From contig NC_003413.1 in assembly GCF_000007305.1 (NCBI RefSeq), positions 1,662,141-1,726,140 on the forward strand: a DNA stretch of 64,000 nucleotides. The letters are read 5' to 3'. Of this stretch, positions 59,694 through 64,000 are shown one piece after another; the first letter of the stretch is position 1; each line of letters begins with the position of its first letter. Below the pieces are notes generated by a model. That model searched no databases. It was not told where the DNA came from and saw only the letters and a program-made list of their open reading frames with translations. The position numbers and the translations under genes were made by a program. The stretch comes from Pyrococcus furiosus DSM 3638 (GTDB lineage: Archaea; Methanobacteriota_B; Thermococci; Thermococcales; Thermococcaceae).

Positions 59694-60895
59694 AACACAG
59701 AGATCTTGTCCTCGAGAATCATCTTCTGAACTTTTGTTATATTTGCCAACCACTCGTCAGCTATTGAATACGCATCCTTTTCGAATTCCTTCACGCTATG
59801 TCCAGGCTTTGGAATTACCTGTATGCTAGCTACTAATGGCTGGTCAATTGGCTTTCCGATCTGACTTAATATTCTCACATAAACTTCCTCCACTGGAAGT
59901 GTCTTAGCTATGTCCTCTGCAATTAGCATTGCGAGAATGTTGTAGATCTTTCCAACGTGGCTGACGGGGTTCTTACCCGCAGCAGCTTCCATGCTCATGT
60001 GCCTATTTGGGGTTATAAGACCATTAACTCTGTTTCCTCTTCCAACCGAACCGTCATCTCCTGCCTCGGCACTAGTTCCAGTAACTGTTATGTAGTATAT
60101 CCCTCTCTCGGGATCGTCAGCTGTGTTGACGTATATGTTAACTTTTCTCGAGGTTATCTCTTTAGCTAATTCTTCTACGGCCTCTTTTATCTTGTCCTTT
60201 ACTTCCAGGTATTCTTTGGGAGTTGCCACTTCACTATCAACAATGGCAGCTGCTATAGTCAAATCGATCTCGTTTCCTCTTCTTAGACCCATTACCTTAA
60301 TGTCCTCTCCAACGGCTGGGTATTCTTTCTTGAACTTCTCGCTGTTAAGCAACTTCTCAGTTTCAAGAACTAATCTCTCTGTCTCGCTCAATGGGGCGTA
60401 TCCAACTCCAAATGAAGTATCATTTGCCAATGGAATTGGGTTTTCCCTTGCCTTGTTAAATACACTTACAAGATCAACGCTACCCTGCCCAATTCTTGAA
60501 TCAATGATAACATGGTTTTCAACGTCTAAGTGTCTAATTGCATTCTTGAGATAGTTCTTTGCAGCCTTAATGGCAACTTCATGAACTGGAAAGAGTTCTT
60601 GATCAACTAGCTCAACTGCTCTACCTGAAAGTAAAATGTAGATTGGCTTTACAACCTCTCCACCACCAAACCTGGGATACGCCCTACCGCCGACAACCTC
60701 AACTTGATCGGTGTTGTGATGAAGAATTACTCCATACCTCCTAATATACTCCCTACATAGAGCTCTGCTAACCGCTTCAGCGATTCCATCAGCTATGCTG
60801 TCTGGATGACCAATCCCCTTTCTCTCTACAAGTTCAACCTGCTGCATCTCCACTGGAGTTCTAACTATCTCCTCAACAACTATGTTCCTCGCCAT
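59690..60895 (-). CDS. metK: Archaeal S-adenosylmethionine synthetase
   Basis: The 401-residue enzyme belongs to the archaeal MAT family, distinct from bacterial MetK. It makes SAM from methionine and ATP. Visible features are [21 protein letters not shown] near residue 27, [21 protein letters not shown] and [17 protein letters not shown] prefer MARNIVVEE (60895) over a GTG at 60904. The 3' end overlaps the DUF835 gene by 4 bp. Confidence 0.92.
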   Translation of the reverse strand: MARNIVVEEIVRTPVEMQQVELVERKGIGHPDSIADGIAEAVSRALCREYIRRYGVILHHNTDQVEVVGGRAYPRFGGGEVVKPIYILLSGRAVELVDQELFPVHEVAIKAAKNYLKNAIRHLDVENHVIIDSRIGQGSVDLVSVFNKARENPIPLANDTSFGVGYAPLSETERLVLETEKLLNSEKFKKEYPAVGEDIKVMGLRRGNEIDLTIAAAIVDSEVATPKEYLEVKDKIKEAVEELAKEITSRKVNIYVNTADDPERGIYYITVTGTSAEAGDDGSVGRGNRVNGLITPNRHMSMEAAAGKNPVSHVGKIYNILAMLIAEDIAKTLPVEEVYVRILSQIGKPIDQPLVASIQVIPKPGHSVKEFEKDAYSIADEWLANITKVQKMILEDKISVF

Positions 60896-61050
60896 GAGCG
60901 TCACCTCGCTTATCCAACTTTGTCAAATGTTTATATAATTTTCGGCATATAAAATATTCAATCCTTATTACTCCCAGTTATTTAGACCCACAATGCTTAA
61001 TAGTCCGTCAAGAAAATCAAGTTAAAGAGGGAAAAACCGAGGTGAGGGGA

Positions 61051-61920
61051 ATGACGATAGTTGATGTTAGGATTCTTGTTGAAGGAGCAAGTGACGTTGA
61101 AGTTGTTAGTAAAGCTTTACAAGGTTTAGCCCTGGGAAGTGAATATAACATAACCATTTCCTCCATAATTCCGACAACAAACGTAGAGATAGCAAAAAGT
61201 GCAGCCGCAGGGGCCGATTTGTTGATAATAGCAACCGACGCAGATAGAGTGGGCAGAGAACTTGCAGAAAGACTATTCACAGAGCTTAGTGAGATGGTAG
61301 GGCATATAGAGCGGATGAAACTCCCCCTAGGACATGACTTGGAGCATGTAGATGTTGAACTTGTCAGAAAGGAGTTAAGGAACGCATTAGTTAGGGCAGG
61401 TCTAAAAACACTCCAGAGAATTCCAGAATATATGGAGCTCAGAAGAGACTATCTCGACTTAAAAGGTAAATATGAAGAAATTGAAAAAGAAAAAGAAGAC
61501 CTATTACAAAAAATCGAAGAACTTAAAGCAAAGCTTGAAGAGATAGAGGAAGAATATGCCAGGGTAAAAGAAGAAAATCTTGAATTAAGGGAGCTCCTCA
61601 AAAAAAGAGCCAAAGTTTACAAGCTAGAAGAGAAGTGGAAAGAAATGTTCCCAGGAATAAAGATGCCATCAATTGACATATTTAGCAGGGCAATAGAGAC
61701 ACTTGGATTTGCAGGAAAAATAATTGTGGGACAAGGTCATGTGTATGCTGAGGACGACCACATACTCGAACAACTTTTCAAAACAGTCTATCTAAGCCTA
61801 CAGCTCACACAATCAATTGAAAGGGAGGAAGAGAACATTGAGGTAATTGAAGGGGAAGAAGAGAAGCTTGAAGAAGAAGTAGAGGTCATTGAGAATGAGG
61901 GAGAAAACATTGAGGAGTGA
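61051..61920 (+). CDS. TOPRIM-domain protein with coiled coil
   Basis: The 289-residue protein has an N-terminal TOPRIM domain ([18 protein letters not shown] with the Glu, and [11 protein letters not shown] as the DxD-like motif), then a coiled coil (about residues 135-190) and an acidic tail. TOPRIM catalyses nucleic-acid strand chemistry in primases, topoisomerases and nucleases. ATG 61051 has GAGGTGA six bases upstream. The 3' end overlaps xerA by 26 nt, so they are coupled. Confidence 0.82.
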   Translation: MTIVDVRILVEGASDVEVVSKALQGLALGSEYNITISSIIPTTNVEIAKSAAAGADLLIIATDADRVGRELAERLFTELSEMVGHIERMKLPLGHDLEHVDVELVRKELRNALVRAGLKTLQRIPEYMELRRDYLDLKGKYEEIEKEKEDLLQKIEELKAKLEEIEEEYARVKEENLELRELLKKRAKVYKLEEKWKEMFPGIKMPSIDIFSRAIETLGFAGKIIVGQGHVYAEDDHILEQLFKTVYLSLQLTQSIEREEENIEVIEGEEEKLEEEVEVIENEGENIEE

Positions 61921-62755
61921 GGTACTAGAGGAATTTGCAACGTATCTTGAGCTAGAAGGAAAGAGCAAGAACACGATTAGAATGTACACATACTTCCTCT
62001 CTAAATTTTTGGAAGAAGGCTATTCTCCGACAGCAAGAGATGCCCTAAGATTTCTAGCAAAGTTAAGAGCCAAGGGGTATTCAATTAGGAGCATTAATCT
62101 AGTTGTACAAGCCTTAAAGGCCTATTTTAAGTTTGAAGGACTCAACGAAGAAGCTGAGAGGTTAAGGAATCCAAAAATCCCTAAAACATTACCAAAAAGC
62201 CTGACTGAAGAGGAAGTAAAAAAGTTAATTGAAGTTATTCCAAAGGATAAAATTAGAGATAGACTCATAGTTCTTCTTCTCTATGGAACAGGCCTAAGAG
62301 TTTCCGAGCTCTGCAATCTTAAAATAGAGGATATTAACTTCGAAAAAGGATTTTTAACTGTGAGAGGGGGAAAAGGTGGAAAAGACAGAACAATCCCAAT
62401 TCCACAACCCCTCCTAACCGAGATAAAAAATTATCTGAGAAGGAGAACTGATGACAGCCCATATTTGTTTGTAGAGAGTAGGAGAAAGAATAAGGAGAAG
62501 CTCTCTCCAAAAACTGTGTGGAGAATATTAAAAGAATATGGGAGAAAAGCAGGAATAAAAGTCACACCTCATCAACTAAGACATAGCTTCGCCACTCACA
62601 TGCTTGAGAGGGGAATAGACATAAGGATAATTCAAGAGCTCCTAGGCCATGCGAGTTTGTCTACAACTCAAATTTACACTAGGGTGACAGCTAAACATCT
62701 GAAAGAGGCCGTTGAAAGGGCAAACCTATTGGAAAATTTAATTGGAGGTGAGTAA
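61895..62755 (+). CDS. xerA: Tyrosine recombinase XerA
   Basis: The 286-residue tyrosine recombinase has an N-terminal SAM-like core-binding domain and the catalytic set: [10 protein letters not shown] (Arg), GGKGGKDR (Lys), [11 protein letters not shown] (His-x2-Arg), [14 protein letters not shown] (His and Tyr). It resolves chromosome dimers at dif. No dif site is seen here. ATG 61895 gives the known 286-residue length; a TTG lies at 61889. Its TAA directly precedes the pantoate kinase ATG. Confidence 0.92.
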   Translation: MREKTLRSEVLEEFATYLELEGKSKNTIRMYTYFLSKFLEEGYSPTARDALRFLAKLRAKGYSIRSINLVVQALKAYFKFEGLNEEAERLRNPKIPKTLPKSLTEEEVKKLIEVIPKDKIRDRLIVLLLYGTGLRVSELCNLKIEDINFEKGFLTVRGGKGGKDRTIPIPQPLLTEIKNYLRRRTDDSPYLFVESRRKNKEKLSPKTVWRILKEYGRKAGIKVTPHQLRHSFATHMLERGIDIRIIQELLGHASLSTTQIYTRVTAKHLKEAVERANLLENLIGGE

Positions 62756-63661
62756 ATGCTAATTAGAGCCTTTGTTCCGGCTCATATAACAGCTTTTTTT
62801 GTTCCAATAATTAGAGATAACCCTCAAGATTCAGGCTCCTTAGGAGCGGGGATAAATCTTGAGAAAGGAACAAACGTATTTCTAAACATTGAAGAAGGGC
62901 TTGAAAGACATATTCATGTTGCGTTTAATGGTGAACCCGTAAAAAAAGAAGAAGCACCTATAACCATGCATGTGGCTAATAAAATAGTGCCAGAAGACTT
63001 TGTCGGAGAAATAGAAATCTGGCAGTATTTTGATTTCCCAACTGGATATGGATTTGGCAATAGTGCGGGGGGAGCCCTTGGTTCAGCCTTAGTGCTGGGA
63101 TATAAGTTTGGAGGAACAGTGCTTAGCCTAGCAAAAATAGCTCATGAAGCTGAGGTTGTCCATAAGGGTGGATTAGGAGATGTAGTAGCTCAACTCACCG
63201 GAGGAATTGAAATTAGAATAAAAGAAGGAGGCCCAGGAAAGGCTATTGTTGACAACATAATTAACCATGAATATAAAGTTCTTGCAATACCAATCGGAGA
63301 GCTAAGAACAAAAGAAGTCCTCGATGATGATGTTATAAGAACGATAGAAAAAGAGGGCAGAATAAGTCTTCAGAGATTACTTCAAAATCCTACACCAGAA
63401 GTTTTAATGAATGAAGCTCGAAGATTTGCGGAAGCAACTGGACTGTTAAGCAATGACTTATTGGAAATTGCAAGGGAGATAGACAAGGTCATATTCCTCC
63501 CTTCATCAATGATAATGCTCGGAAAAAGCATATTTGCACTTCTTAGAGATGAAGAAGAAAAAAAAGTAAAAGAAGTCCTAAAAGATCTTGATCTGCACTA
63601 TGAAATTTGTAGGGTGTATTGGGGAAAGCCCTTAGTGGAGAGGTGGATACCAAATGAGTAA
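62756..63661 (+). CDS. Pantoate kinase
   Basis: This 301-residue GHMP-family kinase phosphorylates pantoate in the archaeal route to coenzyme A. Motif PTGYGFGNSAGGALGSAL near residue 98 forms the ATP loop, and RAFVPAHITAFF opens the chain. It follows xerA with no gap, using GGAGGTGAG at 62744-62752. It overlaps the next small gene by 8 nt. Confidence 0.88.
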   Translation: MLIRAFVPAHITAFFVPIIRDNPQDSGSLGAGINLEKGTNVFLNIEEGLERHIHVAFNGEPVKKEEAPITMHVANKIVPEDFVGEIEIWQYFDFPTGYGFGNSAGGALGSALVLGYKFGGTVLSLAKIAHEAEVVHKGGLGDVVAQLTGGIEIRIKEGGPGKAIVDNIINHEYKVLAIPIGELRTKEVLDDDVIRTIEKEGRISLQRLLQNPTPEVLMNEARRFAEATGLLSNDLLEIAREIDKVIFLPSSMIMLGKSIFALLRDEEEKKVKEVLKDLDLHYEICRVYWGKPLVERWIPNE

Positions 63662-63869
63662 GGATTTGCTTTTCTGGCTAACTATACTTCTAGTGTTGAT
63701 TTCAGGATACTTGAGTTATAGAAAGAAAAGAATTGAATCACTAACTACCGCCGGACTTGCAGGAGGATTTGCACTTTCATTCATGCTGTATGAAAAGTTC
63801 CCAGTATTATTTTCATTCCTCCTAGGTTTTATAGCAACTTTTGCATTTGAATGGACAAGAAAACGCTAA
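63654..63869 (+). CDS. Small membrane protein
   Basis: The 71-residue protein has two to three predicted membrane helices ([51 protein letters not shown]). No family is recognised. It starts inside the end of the pantoate kinase gene and ends 4 bp into the convergent trm1. Confidence 0.6.
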   Translation: MSKDLLFWLTILLVLISGYLSYRKKRIESLTTAGLAGGFALSFMLYEKFPVLFSFLLGFIATFAFEWTRKR

Positions 63870-64000
63870 TTTTTCCTCATTACTTCAACAAAAACCTCGT
63901 AAGGAGCGTTAGTCTTTATTCCAGTTGGAGAAAAGTGTGTTCTCGTCGCCTCATACCCCATGCTTTTTAGCTCTTTTATTATTTCTCCAAGTTTCTTTGG
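63866..64000 (-). CDS. trm1: tRNA (guanine-26) dimethyltransferase Trm1, C-terminal end (partial)
   Basis: The final 44 codons read [43 protein letters not shown] then stop. [12 protein letters not shown]-like sequence is the conserved Trm1 C-terminal tRNA-contact segment. The rest runs off the right edge. Confidence 0.85.
   Translation of the reverse strand, partial: PKKLGEIIKELKSMGYEATRTHFSPTGIKTNAPYEVFVEVMRKN

Noticed and set aside
61895-62755. A dif recombination site beside xerA
   Set aside because: I found no convincing 28-bp palindromic dif-like sequence near the gene; the site is probably elsewhere on the chromosome.

Overview
The window is chromosomal DNA of a Thermococcales archaeon, almost certainly Pyrococcus furiosus. 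The evidence is an intact archaeal S10/spc/secY ribosomal cluster with the archaeal-only proteins S4e, L19e and L32e plus RNase P protein Rpp29, an archaeal histone, Gar1, the heat-shock regulator Phr, ADP-forming acyl-CoA synthetases, and BRE/TATA promoters with GGTGA/GGAGG ribosome sites. From memory, the gene order (phr, gar1, orphan cas4, proline dehydrogenase operon, ribosomal cluster, histone, smc, hmgA, metK, xerA) matches P. furiosus loci of about PF1787 to PF1871. No database was consulted.

Layout. 1-4379: the start of an ADP-forming acetyl-CoA synthetase beta gene, a sugar-nucleotide epimerase, a HAD phosphatase, phr, gar1, a phosphoesterase and an orphan cas4. Between cas4 and the next gene are two divergent guide RNAs that the ORFs do not explain: a C/D box sRNA on the minus strand and a GC-rich H/ACA RNA on the plus strand. 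They appear to share one TATA element. 4380-8327: an HTH-CBS protein and the four-gene dye-linked proline dehydrogenase operon. 8324-23670 (minus): the ribosomal protein supercluster from the SPOUT gene and L3 down to SecY, adenylate kinase and the YidC-like DUF106 protein. 23671-35384: CBS protein, SepF, HD hydrolase, histone, mptA, an archaemetzincin, a small PP-loop operon, a second ADP-forming acyl-CoA synthetase, pyrG and small membrane proteins, one of them frameshifted. 35385-48195: scpA-smc, an lrgAB-protease operon, TIP49, hmgA, MinD, MATE, an HTH regulator and a GltA-like flavoprotein. 48395-58093: SDR, moaC, tiaS, trkH, two frameshifted genes (ABC ATPase and cysteine synthase-like), CYTH protein, a second archaemetzincin, M42 peptidase, DUF655 and ksgA. 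58094-64000: an intact IS6-family element with 8-bp target duplication, a DUF835 membrane protein whose promoter the element has displaced, metK, a TOPRIM protein, xerA, pantoate kinase and the end of trm1.

How the genes fit together. Most of the window is housekeeping: ribosome and translocon assembly, chromosome organisation (SMC-ScpA, histone, XerA, MinD, SepF), and cofactor or lipid precursors (mptA, moaC, hmgA, pantoate kinase). The most unusual parts are the guide-RNA/cas4 junction, the insertion-sequence promoter displacement, three single-base frameshifts in otherwise well-conserved small genes, and several symmetrical operator-like elements in divergent promoters. I found no CRISPR array, tRNA or rRNA.
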